Origin: Polytrichum commune
Taxonomy: Eukaryota; Streptophyta; Polytrichopsida; Polytrichales; Polytrichaceae
Assembly: GCA_950295325.1 (NCBI GenBank)
Contig: OX485803.1
Location: 22,754,001 to 22,818,000 of the forward strand
Reading direction: 5' to 3'
Length of the DNA: 64,000 nt
Part shown: piece after piece, positions 22,288 to 34,000 of the stretch
Numbering within the stretch: position 1 is the stretch's first letter
Layout: every line of letters starts with the position of its first letter
Position numbers and translations under genes: made by a program
The notes under the pieces: model-generated
Told to the model about the DNA's origin: nothing
What the model saw: the letters and a program-made list of their open reading frames with translations, nothing else
Database searches by the model: none

Positions 22288-23626
22288 CAGTCTAACCTTG
22301 ATAATGTCACCCTTGTTAATAGAACACTTTGATATTGTCACCTAAAAGTTCGAAACCGATTTTCATAGTGTAAAACTCCCTCGTTATTATCCCTATCACC
22401 CTTGGTAATGTCACTATTTTTTTCCAAAATCCGTAGTGTAAATGTGATAAAACCAAGTATGGATGGATTGTATGTGATGGTTGGATGGACAGATTACTTA
22501 GTTTACAAATTTTGCTAAACAAAATTGGGGATCTCCCTCTACTTCCCAAATGTGAGTACCTTCCAGAAACCCCAATTCTAGCTCCGTGAAGCAAAATTCC
22601 TTGGTTTCTTCTTCTTCTTCTTCTTGTGCCCACATGCGTGAGCACCATGAAAAGACACACAATTGGACACATGTGACGGAAGGTGGGGTACATAGAGGCC
22701 GAGAAGTCTTGACAGTGCCGTGAAAAGACAACACCGTTCAGGGTTGGTGCACGATCAAGTTCCAAGAATAGCATTGCATTTATCACAGGGGCGGCGCATG
22801 ACCCTTTTGGCATGGCATGAATTAGATGATCAAACCATTAGAAATTGTTGGAGAAAGTCCGCCATATTGCCTATAGAGTGGAATGCAGATATCAACAATT
22901 TTGATGAACGTATGAAGTCCAAAATGGAGGAAGCAACTTTGGAATTGGGCAATCTCATCGCCGCATTGAATTTGAGTTTGGATGTCGAAGGCAAGCATGT
23001 AGAAAAGCTTTGTCCTTTGGAGTACATAAACATGAAAGGTGAAGATGATTTTGAGGTGGAATATTATATTGAAGAGCTTGTGCAATTAGTGCAAGATGGC
23101 GAACAGGTTCTTGATTCCATGGAAGTAGACCCATTGATTGTTGATAGCAGTGATGATGAGTCTAAAGTAGTGAAGCTAAGCGATGCACATGAATATGCTA
23201 AAGATGTTTTGAATTTTATGGCTAGCCAAGGTTCTCATATATTCAACACTCTGGAGGTGTTAGGAATGGAAAAAATCCATGACAAGCTCATTAGAATTGG
23301 TGTTGCACATTTAACATCAACAAAACAATGTGACATTAGAAGCTTCTTTGTCTCTAGTGAGAAGTCTTTACCTGATCTCAATGACACCTTATGATGTGCT
23401 CTTGTTGTTACTCACAATTTTGGATTAGATTTTTCATTCAAAAACATTGAAGTCTCATATTTGTTCTTTTTTACGTTGTATTTTGATTTTGATTTTCTAC
23501 CTTTTTTTTTGATAATGTCACATTATGCACAAATCTTCAAAATGTGACATTATCAAATATGTCACACCTTGTTTATATCACTCTTTTTGGTGAAACGGAT
23601 GGTGTGACATTATCAAGGTTAGACTG
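22288..23626 (+). mobile_element. pogo-like (Tc1/mariner) DNA transposon, internally deleted
   Basis: The terminal inverted repeats are exact over at least 23 bp (CAGTCTAACCTTGATAATGT plus CAC) and are flanked on each side by TA (22286-22287 and 23627-23628). TA duplication and CAGT-type ends fit the pogo/Tigger branch of Tc1/mariner. Subterminal GATAATGTCAC-type motifs recur near both ends (22300, 22390, 23512, 23548). At 1339 bp it is shorter than full pogo-like elements and keeps only the C-terminal part of a transposase. The exact ends imply a younger insertion than the other elements here. Confidence 0.9.
22720..23394 (+). CDS. C-terminal remnant of a pogo/Tigger-like transposase
   Basis: A 224-codon open frame, whose first listed codon is GTG so the true start is unknown (an in-frame ATG is at 22798). 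After a basic N-terminal stretch it reads LLAWHELDDQTIRNCWRKSAIL, matching the post-catalytic 'A..aW..v...TI.NCW+k.gil' segment of pogo/Jerky-type DDE_1 transposases. The rest is acidic and helical with no recognised domain, as in the C-terminal tails of these proteins. The DDE catalytic core is absent, so it cannot transpose alone. It lies wholly within the TIRs at 22288-23626. Notably it has no stop or frameshift, unlike every other transposon protein in the window. This may reflect youth or retained expression; domestication would need evidence of selection. Confidence 0.65.
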   Translation: MKRQHRSGLVHDQVPRIALHLSQGRRMTLLAWHELDDQTIRNCWRKSAILPIEWNADINNFDERMKSKMEEATLELGNLIAALNLSLDVEGKHVEKLCPLEYINMKGEDDFEVEYYIEELVQLVQDGEQVLDSMEVDPLIVDSSDDESKVVKLSDAHEYAKDVLNFMASQGSHIFNTLEVLGMEKIHDKLIRIGVAHLTSTKQCDIRSFFVSSEKSLPDLNDTL

Positions 23627-23628
23627 TA

Positions 23629-24550
23629 CTTCACAATCAACAATAAAGGTGATTGGGAGAACCTTTACATTCAACTAAGGAATCAACATACATGCACTTC
23701 CAATAACCTTAACTAAACCAGGGGAGGTCCAATTTTTGCCAATACTTCATCCTAGATTTTCTAATGCAACACAAGTTTCCTTATGTAAATTTCATAGGAA
23801 AAAAACAAATACACCCCACATACCTTGGTACTAAGGTAGTTTCAAGAGTAGCATGAAAGCTCACATGCAGCATCACAAGTTGTCAAACCGCGGTGTAGAA
23901 TGTAAACATTGGGTTAGATTCATCAAGTGTTTTAATACGTAATTAGTACAAGATAAAGATATTATTTTCATAAGATAACTTGTGAAGTAGCAGTGTGATG
24001 TGACACATGATATTTGAAATTTAAGAAATACATATTTGACAATATTAATTGAGGATTTAGGATTTTGTTTTGGTGCTTTATTGTTTACACATAATGATTT
24101 TTTGGGCCTCAAGATGTTTGTGGTGAGTTGTCAAACTAGATATCAACAACCATATAAATTTCACACCCACCAATTGTTAACATAAAAACATTTGTTGCCT
24201 TGAGTAATTTTTTGAAATCAACAATTTAGAGCCTTTTGACATATAGTGTTAGGAGTAAGAAATGAGATTGAAAGTAGGAGTGAAGTAAATGGTGAGGTGG
24301 CAAGTATATGATAGTCAAGTAGAATTGAACTAAGTTCACGTTCATAATTATAATGTGTTAAATTTTATCATAGGATCCTATGATGATATTGTACGAGTGA
24401 AATCCTCCAATAGAATGTGCATAATTAACCATGATAGTATTATAACAATTTTTTTGGTTGTATTTTCACTATTTGGATTTTATTTATTCAGATTTAACAT
24501 AAAAAATGATAATTGATTTTTCCAAGCATTCATGTCTTCGCTAAGGTTTC
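23629..24550. other. gene-free stretch
   Basis: AT-rich intergenic sequence; no motif recognised in the short frames, including 23873-24112 minus. Confidence 0.35.
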
Positions 24551-27168
24551 ACGTTTAACCAACCCAACTCCATAACTCGCCTCGTATAAACTGAACAAAT
24601 GTCACACCCAAAGCCTTGCCATATTCTAAGATATTACTAGCTCCACATGCATCTTAATCATGACCCCATAAACCTTTAAACTCCAATATGGTAGATGCAT
24701 AAAACTCAGCCAACAAGCGCTTGCACATGCTCGAAAACTCTTATGTTATACACATCACATATGCAATACATGTCGCACCACCCTACAAACAAATAACCTC
24801 ACCTTCCTCCCCAATATCACATCAACCTGACCCACCCCCCCTCCCCCCCTACCACCCCAAATCACCACATCCCCGATGCAAACCCCCCACCCACCCACCC
24901 ACTAACCTCGACTCCCAAGTATATCTATGTCATTGGAAAGGCTACCTAGACTTGGCATACACATGGGAACGTGAAGAAAACTTCTTCGGCACCTACGATG
25001 AATGTGACTTAGCATGCAACATCCACCTCCTCGCCAACACTACACCCAAACCACACATGAATATTTACACAAAATACACCACAAACACTTCATACAACCC
25101 CAAAGTAGAGACATCCGCTTCATTAAAAACCAATACACATCCCACACATCCATCTTAACACAATGAAATGCGACCCTTACATGGATATTCACACCACAAA
25201 CCCACCCTTCACATCTCTCCCCCCATAGCATGTCTCCACACACCCATATGCTCCACCCATCACGAACACCCCACCACGCTCATTCAATAGATTTGGAACC
25301 AATATCAACAACACTATAACTACTCACTCATCCCAACACTCACCCCCCTGCCCCAATATTTCATAATTGAATTAAGATGGCTTACCTAAAGATACATTCC
25401 CAACCTACCACCCCACACCTCCCCCCCCAACCAACCCCACCATACTCAAACAAGCCCCGGCGCACAATACTCTACCCTCCTCCATATTCGCATTCCTCAT
25501 AGTATCATTTTCACCCACACATTCATACTATCTATGCGACTCGTGTGTCCTTCAAACTCCACAACTACCCTCGCAACACACTATTCACGGCCCATGACAC
25601 GCCTACTCCACCAAGTTGGCAAGGAGAGGCTTAGCTCACCCACCAAACCCTCAAGTTCCAGTATAAACACTACCTTGGGTGAGAATGGCAGCACACATAG
25701 ACCTCGAGGCCCAAACCATTTGCATCCTACCCCGCAAAGATTGCTATGAGTAGCAACACCCCCTCACCGGGAGGTCACTCCATTGTCAAGTTGAACACCA
25801 TGTGCGAACAAAGTTTGCTACCCCTAACTTACATGCCATAGATAATTTTTAAATTTATGATATTTTTTTCTACATATACATAACCATTGATAGTATCGTT
25901 TGTATAATTTTTTGAAATTCCTAGTCATCTTCATTTTTGTAGTAATTTTTTTAGTTCAATTTTGCGTCATTCTAGTTAGAAACGGTATTTTTATTTTTTT
26001 ATTAAAAAAAACTATCAAATTTAGTTACCATTTTTTACTATGTAATAGGTACCGTGTAAAAAGTTTGACCCATGTTGGTGATGCCTACATGTAAAGTGTC
26101 CGTACGTGGTTGTTCAACTTTACAATGGAGTGACCTCCCCGTGCACCCCCTCACAACCCTCACCTAGATACCCATGTATTTACCCATATTAACCCACACA
26201 TCCTCAAATACTACCCCCCCCCCCCAAAACAAGTTTCCAACATACCTAACTATAATTGAACTCAAAATAATTACAACCTTGTGTATACACCGACTCTGGA
26301 ACCCCTCCATTATCCCCATCTCACCAAAATATTAAGATATTGTCTAGAAGCTACATTACACCTAACATAACTACCCCTCACACAAAATCCTAGCCCACTG
26401 GAAACACCTACCAAGGTTCACCTATCCAAGAATGGAAACACACCTCATTTTTCCTTATTATACAACTCCCCCCCCCCCCCAACCTACCCCTCCCAATTTT
26501 GTTTTACACACAACCACAACTTAAATACCCACCACATACACTTACTACACATATGGTTCCCATCACTCCCCTTTAACAAGGCAACGGAGGCATTTATCAT
26601 CTCACCAACAACACCTAACATGCTCCTTTGTAGACAAAATATCTTGCATTCATAATTAATGACCATCCACGTAGCTTCCCCCACACCAAAAACAATCCTA
26701 CCCACTCATATATTTTCATAAATAACCTCAAACTATTGCCTCCCACACTTCAATTAAAGACTCAATCCTAATGATCTCCGGCACCCACCCAGGAAACCCT
26801 CCTAGAGAATACAATTCCCACATGGCTATACCCATGTCCCTCCACCACAAGACCTTACCAATGCATGGCCAAACTCAAACTTGACGTCCTTTAATCATCA
26901 CCACCTCCCCCAAAATATGCACACTATACCACCCAAAACTTGAGCCTTTGGCTCATTGAATTCACATTTTGTCAAGATTGTGACCCCATTCTTGTTGTCC
27001 AAAGGAGAAAAACTAATGTATGGACCCATGGTTGACACACTAGAAAATGCCACATGGTATGAAACACTCAATATCCTCACAACATGCATACAAAGAGGCA
27101 TCCACATGAACAATATCACCAATCTTTTTGAAGAACGCTACATTATGTTATTACCCATACATGCATGC
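24551..27168 (+). mobile_element. C-rich degenerate retroelement-like region
   Basis: The plus strand is strikingly C/A-rich, with many Pro/His/Thr-rich frames, poly-C tracts (about 24835-24848, 26214-26224, 26468-26480) and no long intact frame. The composition and translation style match the LINE at 31.0-37.1 kb, so this may be the 5' (ORF1/endonuclease) part of the same or a related element. No endonuclease motif could be read with confidence. The LTR-like element at 27169 inserted into its 3' side. Confidence 0.35.
24916..25020 (+). pseudogene. chromodomain-like segment
   Basis: Within a 145-codon frame starting at 24721, residues about 66-100 read QVYLCHWKGYLDLAYTWERE followed by ENFFG. 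This follows the chromodomain pattern Y-L-V-K-W-K-G-Y-x-x-x-x-x-T-W-E-x-E-x-N-L, including the two aromatic-cage tryptophans. Chromodomains occur at the C-terminus of Ty3/Gypsy chromovirus integrases, but no integrase motif is seen upstream. The preceding residues are Pro-rich and low in complexity. It could be a fused ORF1 domain, a chromovirus fragment or a captured host exon. It is certainly not part of an intact gene. Confidence 0.5.
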
Positions 27169-29274
27169 TGTGAGGCCAAACCCCCCACCCTTAAGCGTCC
27201 GTAGTCCGAGTAGTGGGTTTGGGCTCATATTCCTCCGCGGTATTGGATTTGGACTTGGATGAGTCCATAGTGCAAGGTTCACCCTTCAAGTGGTCTTGGA
27301 TTTAACTGGAATTTCACTTTTAACAACTCAATGTACAATTTCAATACGTATGTGGAGAATGCACAAGTTAACTATGTTATTTTAACCTCCTTATGCTCGG
27401 GTGCTATTTTGTCTTTGTTTGCTTCTAACGTCCATCCGGCCGCTTTAGCTACACAAGCCCTTAAGGATATCCCTCTCCTAAATGGAGTACGTGCCGTTGA
27501 CTCTATACTACCACTTGAACTATCACTTGTGTATTCCGTATCGCTACTATAAGAGGTCTCACTTGGTGTCTCCATACCGTACATAAGCCTTTAAGTATTA
27601 AGAAATACTTATGTGACTTATGTCAATCTCTCCCTCGCACCTTTGGTCTTTGCTTCCTTTGTCTTGCCATCGCGAGAGTGCTCCACATTCTCCATTAATT
27701 TGTGCACGTGGTTTATTTTTAAAGAGAGGATGCAAGTGTTAAAAAAAAACACTATTCTCTATAGTCAATCTCAAATACATTTACTTGTGAAAGCCACCAT
27801 AACACTAACTAGCATAATGTAACTAACTACTTGTCTATGAGCTAATTAGGTAGGCTATCTACTAAGCTCCTTCATGAACCCATCTCTTTACTTTCTAATT
27901 ACATAAACCTAGCTCCTTCATAAACCCAGCTCCTTCATAAACCCAGCTTCTTAGCTTCTAACTAAACAAACCCAGCTCCTTCATAAACCCAGCTCCTTCA
28001 TGAACCCACAACTTTGTAGTTGTAATACCCAACTACCTCACTAATTATTCAAGCCCTTAACTAATCTTCCTACCTAATTTCCCTAATTCTACTAACAACC
28101 CCTTTCTAATCACACAATTCTTCTCTAATCCTAAAATCCTAAAATCCTAGAGAGGAGAGGGGGAGAGAGAATTTCCTAACTTCACTAAGACTAACTAATC
28201 CACACAAGTATATTTTTGCACTCATCACAACATCAAGTGCTCAACTCTTAAACATGGAACTTGCAACCACGTGTATTCAAAACATGAACTTTAAGTACCA
28301 CAAATTGGAATCATGAATTAACTTTAAAATCCTTCACGTCAACACTAATTCTACCAAGAGGTCAAGCCCTCTTCAAGGCTAACAAGCCTTGGCTCTCAAA
28401 CTAAAAACTAAGCACACACATGTGCTCCAATATGGCTTCCCACACCCACACTTATAACTCGTGGGGTGCCTTGGAGCACAAAGGAAAGAGAGGATGAGTG
28501 AGGGAAGAATGAGGGATTATATAGTAAGCTTGAGGGGGTGAGCACCCTCAAGGCTCACGATAAGCCCTTGAGATTTCCTCCTACTTAGTAGGCGCCAATC
28601 CTATCTTCTAAGTCTTCCTCCCTCAAATGATCAACAAGGATCCTAATTCGAACATTTAACTAGCCTTGGCTTTCTACCTACCACACTTTACCAAACTTGG
28701 GATGCTTAACTAGCCTTGGCTTTCTACCTACCACACTTTACCAAACTTGGGATGCTTCAACCCAAACTTAGCCTCCTTCGCTTTCCGCCGCCATAACTTT
28801 CTCCCCTTACTTTCCCAAATCGTCGCTCACCACTTAATTCAAACCACGATGCTTAACTCGTGATTTGATTGGTGCTTTGAGAATTTGCTTATCCTCCACC
28901 TTGCATTCTTCCTTGGGCCTTCCCCATTAAGTGGCCATGATGAGGTGGTCCACTTGTGCGCTCCATGTGATCCTCCATTCATCCCAATTCGAATGCACTT
29001 GCCTCTTGAGTCACTTTGGTTGTCTCCATCCATTTGTACTAGCCTACTCACTAACTACTCAATCCAAGTTCTCCTTACCTATCCTCATTCACTCAAATCC
29101 TTCCGAAGGTAAAAACACAATAACAACTCACATCCTAGCCTCTTACAACATGGTACTTCTAAGACTAACATTTCACTCTTTTTATATTTTTGTGAAGTAA
29201 CATGCTACTTCAAAGTGCATCAACTAACGTTTCAAGGGTCTAAGACTAAATGTGGGCACCCTTTTGGGCTCACA
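27169..29274 (+). mobile_element. solo-LTR-like element, copy 2
   Basis: Begins TGTGAGGCCAAACC and ends TTTTGGGCTCACA, with the pentamer CATGC duplicated at 27164-27168 and 29275-29279. Ends and several internal blocks are shared in inverted orientation with 19188-21001. Examples are CTAATCTTCCTACCTAATTT at about 28064 with the following TCCTAGAGAGGAG, and CTCCTACTTAGTAGG at about 28581. Between these blocks the copies differ, each carrying its own minisatellite. This 2106-bp copy lacks the MITE found in the other. An internal 42-bp tandem duplication with GCCTTGGCTTTCTACCTACC lies at about 28665-28755. No coding region is present. The frames at 27331-27584 on both strands match nothing recognised. 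Confidence 0.8.
27866..28010. repeat. 17-bp minisatellite in LTR-like copy 2
   Basis: Units of CCAGCTCCTTCATAAAC (17 bp) recur at least six times with small interruptions. The position corresponds roughly to that of the 41/61-bp minisatellite in the other LTR-like copy, but the unit is unrelated. Confidence 0.8.
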
Positions 29275-29279
29275 CATGC

Positions 29280-30129
29280 ATGCAACAAATACACATGATC
29301 GATGTCAAATCCCTCACCCTAGTCATGCTCAACAAATGTAAATTGGAAAACCACCAATGATCAATATTCTCAACCCAAGCAAATCCCATAATACATACAC
29401 ACAACAAAACCTCATGACTGAATCTTACAACATGATGCCCAAACCCAATCAATTAACTCACATTAAGGGACAACACAACCACATAGAAACATCCTTGAGA
29501 ATCGAACCCAACTCATGTTGCAAATTAAGACACCTTGGCCACATAGCACCCACCCTAGAGATGCACAACATTACCCAACCACTATCCGCCTCCAAGTGAT
29601 GTTCCAAACGTCCACCAATGCACCTTCCAACATGATGCACCGCAAAGGCCACTCTAGGCACTATAATCATTCAAGATCCACAACTTGCATGAGTGGGCAT
29701 GTAACTTATTGAAGCACAATAGACTAGAGATAAGACTGCACAAACACATACACAAATGCAATATTTGGAGTGAGATGATCACCTCCACTCCTTGCATTGC
29801 TCTTTATTCCAATTCAACACCTTTGGTTCATACAATCCATATGGGATATCTCAACTCTTTTTTTCCCAAAACATAGTTTTGTAACCTTATTCATTCATAT
29901 ACCTCTAACAATCACAACCCTATGACTATGAGCAATCTAACCTCAACTTTTAGGTGAAAAAATATTTACATTATGAGAGACGATGCCAACCTTTGGGGTT
30001 GGCATGAATGAAGGATGCTTCACCTTGATCATAGTTGCAAGCTCGTATGCAAACCCATAGCGGGTTGACTGAGCAAGGCTATGGGACAAACGCTATTGCC
30101 CTTTGTTGGAGGTGGTTATTATTAGTGTC
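29280..30129. other. C-rich stretch without recognised gene
   Basis: Continues the C/A-rich composition seen before the LTR-like insertion, so it is probably the same older element. Frames at 29357-29712 are unrecognised. Confidence 0.3.
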
Positions 30130-30660
30130 CAAAGATGCGAAGCAATATGGATTTTGAGTGGATTGAAAGTGCAAAGGCACATTTGAGTTGAAGAAAGCAT
30201 AATTCTAAAGGTTTGAGGGAGCAAAGGCACATTTGAGTTGAAGAAAACTTAATTCTAAAGGTTCGGGGGAGCAAAGGCATATTTGAGTTGAAGAAAGCTT
30301 AATTCTAAGGTTTGAGGGTGCAAAGGCATATTTAAGTTGAAAAGAGCCAAATTTGTGTGGATTGAAGGTCCTAAGGTACATTTGGAGAGAATTTTTTTTA
30401 TTTGAATGGATTAAGGGTGCAAAGGTGCAAAGGTGCATTTGAGAACAAGAAGGCTTATTTGAGTTCAAGAGAATTTTATTTGAGTGGGTTGAGGATGCAA
30501 AAATATATTTGAGAGCAAGAAGATACATTTGAATTCAGAAGGATCTAACTCAAACAAATTGAGAGCAAAATAGTTTAGTTTGAATGAATTGAAGTGCAAA
30601 AACATATTCTAGAGCAAACATAATCTCATTTGAATGGATTCAGGTGGAAGGACATATTTG
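30130..30660. repeat. ~51-bp tandem repeat upstream of the Copia gag fragment
   Basis: Units with the core GCAAAGGCACATTTGAGTTG and AAGAAAGCTTAATTCTAAAG begin near 30171, 30222, 30273 and 30320 and decay further rightward with spacing of about 47-51 bp. The array runs directly into the gag frame. It may be an expanded leader of that retrotransposon. Confidence 0.75.
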
Positions 30661-30797
30661 AATCTAGAAGGGGTTTATTTAATTTAAAATGGATCATGTT
30701 GTGTATGATATCATTGAATGCATATATGCGCTTAGAAAAGACCGATTTGAGTGATTTGAGAATATATCTCCAATATTTTATTTTTAAAATTATATCA

Positions 30798-31020
30798 CTT
30801 GGGGGCAAGGGTGCTAGAGTCATTGACAAAGTCAATGGAGAGGATTTCAATCTTTGGAAGTTCAAATTGGAGATGGGGTTGGTTTCCGTGGACCTTTGGT
30901 ACATTGTAAACGAATCCAAGGAAGGTCCACCTTTCAACGTTGATCCCAAAGTGAAGAAAGACTACTAAAGGCATGTCAAGGAGACAATGTCCATCATTGC
31001 GCTCGACTTGTCAAATAGGT
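30798..31020 (+). pseudogene. Copia retrotransposon gag fragment
   Basis: The frame reads KVNGEDFNLWKFKLEMGLVS and then DLWYIVNESKEGPP, matching the N-terminal gag (UBN2/retrotran_gag) signature of plant Copia elements: F-x-G-x-N-F/Y-x-x-W-K-x-x-M-x-x-x-L-x-x-x-x-L-W. One in-frame TAA (30966-30968) interrupts it; the frame then continues as RHVKETMSIIALDLSNR before a second stop. Similarity ends near 31020, where C-rich LINE-like sequence begins, so this is a truncated relic without protease, integrase or RT. Confidence 0.85.
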
Positions 31021-34000
31021 AAGACCTCCAAACAAGAAGCATGTAAAATATTTGCTAAACACTCCTTAACTACTGCCAAAAAAATCATAACGAAATATAA
31101 ACATCTACTAGACACTAAACCCAAAAAAAAACACACACACACAATCAAATTTTCTTTCTCAATAATCCATTGTTGTGGATTGCATCCAAGACAAATATGG
31201 CAACCTAGTTACCCACCCCAACGCCAGCTTGGATGCTATATACCACTTACAACACATATATTTTCAAAGGCAAGGCCCCACTTGCCATGATATCACCAAC
31301 CATATGGTGGACTGCACATGTTTAATACGTCAACACCCATGGCAATGCACTCAAGGAGTCACCTTCACAATCGTTGCCCAAACCCCACACCCATCTTTGA
31401 GCAATTCACACGTGCCCTATATGACGGTTGCCTAAAACTTCTCTCCAAAGGTAAAACCCCATGCCTGGATAATATTCCAAACGACATCCTCAAAATTCTC
31501 CCGGACATTTGTCATGCTATGTTATTTTTATTCTTTATCCAATACTACCTACAACACTCTATCATGGACATATGGAAACATAGTACACTATCCACCTCCA
31601 TAAAAATATCCAACCCCACGCAACTCCCATAGAATAGACCCACTGCCCTTGCATGTGCAATTTATAAATAATTTACCAATATCCTCACCTCCCTCCTTAC
31701 GACACATGGTGAACACTACAAAATCCTCCATCATAGGCAATATTGCTCTAGGCCTATGAGAAATATAGCTCGTCAATTACAAGCCATTATTGCCGCACTA
31801 GCATATTTAAATTCACAATCAAAGATATATTCATCACCTACATTAATATTTAAAATATTTAAAATAATCACTACTTTTCACTACTTTTCTAAGAGCACAA
31901 AATATCACGTACCAAAATACACTTGTCTCCATCATTTCCCAAAATTAACCATGCACATATTTGGACATCAAACTAGTTCATCCCTCAAATGGCGTATTTA
32001 GATACATGTTGCCTTTGATAAAATCTAAAAGCAAAGTGTGCAACTTCTAGCCTCCCCAACGTCCATGCACCAAAAAATAAGAATTCTTAATAAAAAATTT
32101 AAACCAGGATCATATACACATTTTATGCGACACCATTTTCCATCCTTGATATCAACAAATTGGATGAAAATTTAATTAAACTCGCTAAGTCAACATATCA
32201 TATCCCCATTAGCTCTCCTAGCATATTCATCCAACTTCCCCATCACAAGTTTGGCATCAAAGCATACTCTCTTCTCCCACAATATGCCACCAAAGTTGTT
32301 GCACAACTATTTTGAACACTTAATGATCCGAGTCACCTTGGTTACACTTCCCAGTGTCTTGTCAAATATATTGTCATCAAATATGGGGGGTGCATAATAT
32401 CTCCTTAATCTTACTCATTGTGTGTGCCACCATTCTCCCACCACACAAACCCCTCTATATCCATAACACAACTTCAATACCCACTTCAATTCCACAAACA
32501 CCACACTACCTTTACATTAATCCCCTTTAAACATTGACTGGTATAATAGTCCATTTTATCCTACTCTCACCCCAACCCAAAAAAAACTAACACACCCACG
32601 TTCCTCACTAAATTAACCTCCTTCAACATCACTACCCTTCCACATATTCAAGGCCCCACTATTTCCACATAATTACAACCACTAAATTTCAAAGAAAATA
32701 CAAAACTAAATCTAAAATCATCAAAGTGGCAATATTCCAAGCAATTGTAGTTTTCCCAACTTTTCACATCCCATCATCCCTCCCACAATCTACCAACACC
32801 TCTACCCCTATCACTCCCCTATTATCCCCACATAGCGTTGTGGGATACCCATACAAAAATGATGTCCTTTAACCTCACTAAATGCGAAGACAAATGGGGG
32901 CCACTAAACGTACATACCGGTTTTTATGTCAATGGCCACCCCTTCATACCTACCCCCAATGAATTTATGAAAAAACTTTATTCAACCCAGATAATATCTC
33001 ATATGACCACCATATACTTCTCCTTTTCAACTCACAACACACATTAAACATACTAATGTCACAAATAAAACTCCAAGCATCATTCTCACAACCACAACCT
33101 TATGATTGTCATTGTATGTGCACCACAATTAACATACCCCACCTCACCCTCCAAAGTCGAGAGTGCAACTCTCACAAGAAGATCCAAACATCCACCCCAA
33201 TGATTCAAATACACCCACCCTTTGCTCATATCCATGACCATGATGGCTCATGCCTACTATGGCTATGGGAATGCTTCTTGGCATGAACTTGGGATATAAC
33301 ACCACCACTCAACGCCCCCCCCCCCGGTATGAACTTTGAGATAAAAAAACTATTCTTCTCATCCAACGATACGTTACAATCCTCCCCTGAAAACAACTAG
33401 AGGCTATCCTCACAACTCAATCCCCAAAAAATATTGCATCCTTGTTGGAACACAGTCAACATCACCCACTCTTACTTTTCCTCTCCTCTTACATGCCCAC
33501 TCCAACCCACCCCACAAAAGAGACAAACTATTTGGATCCTTTGGCCACACTTTCTCTATGCAATGGTGATGCCCATATTTCAAAATATTACCTTGGGGGT
33601 GGACTCCTCAATGGAAACCTAAATGATGTGCATGAGTGACCATGAAATAAAATCCCCTACATACGAGAAATTTATGAAGGAAAATTATTGTATACGTACT
33701 AAAGGTATGCTAGAAAATGGACAAATGTATTTATACTAAGCTTTTTAATTTAGTGTGGTAAATGTCTCCGCCAAATAAATAAAAAATTATGAATTAAAAA
33801 GCCTTTATTACAAATACAATCCAATTCCAGTTAGGTTTCAATTTCCAATGAAAAAAGAATCAATGAACATTCTTTCATCCATAGGATGTAACTCATAATA
33901 ATTTGACCCTAAAGCACGCATCATTTGGATAAAAGAACATACATTGGATGGAACTATCACATATATTGTCTTTTTTTTCTTCGACCATAGGGCCCCCTTT

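Noticed and set aside
30205-30528. 107-codon minus-strand frame with repeated Ser/Leu/Ala peptides
   Set aside because: It is the antisense of the 51-bp tandem repeat.
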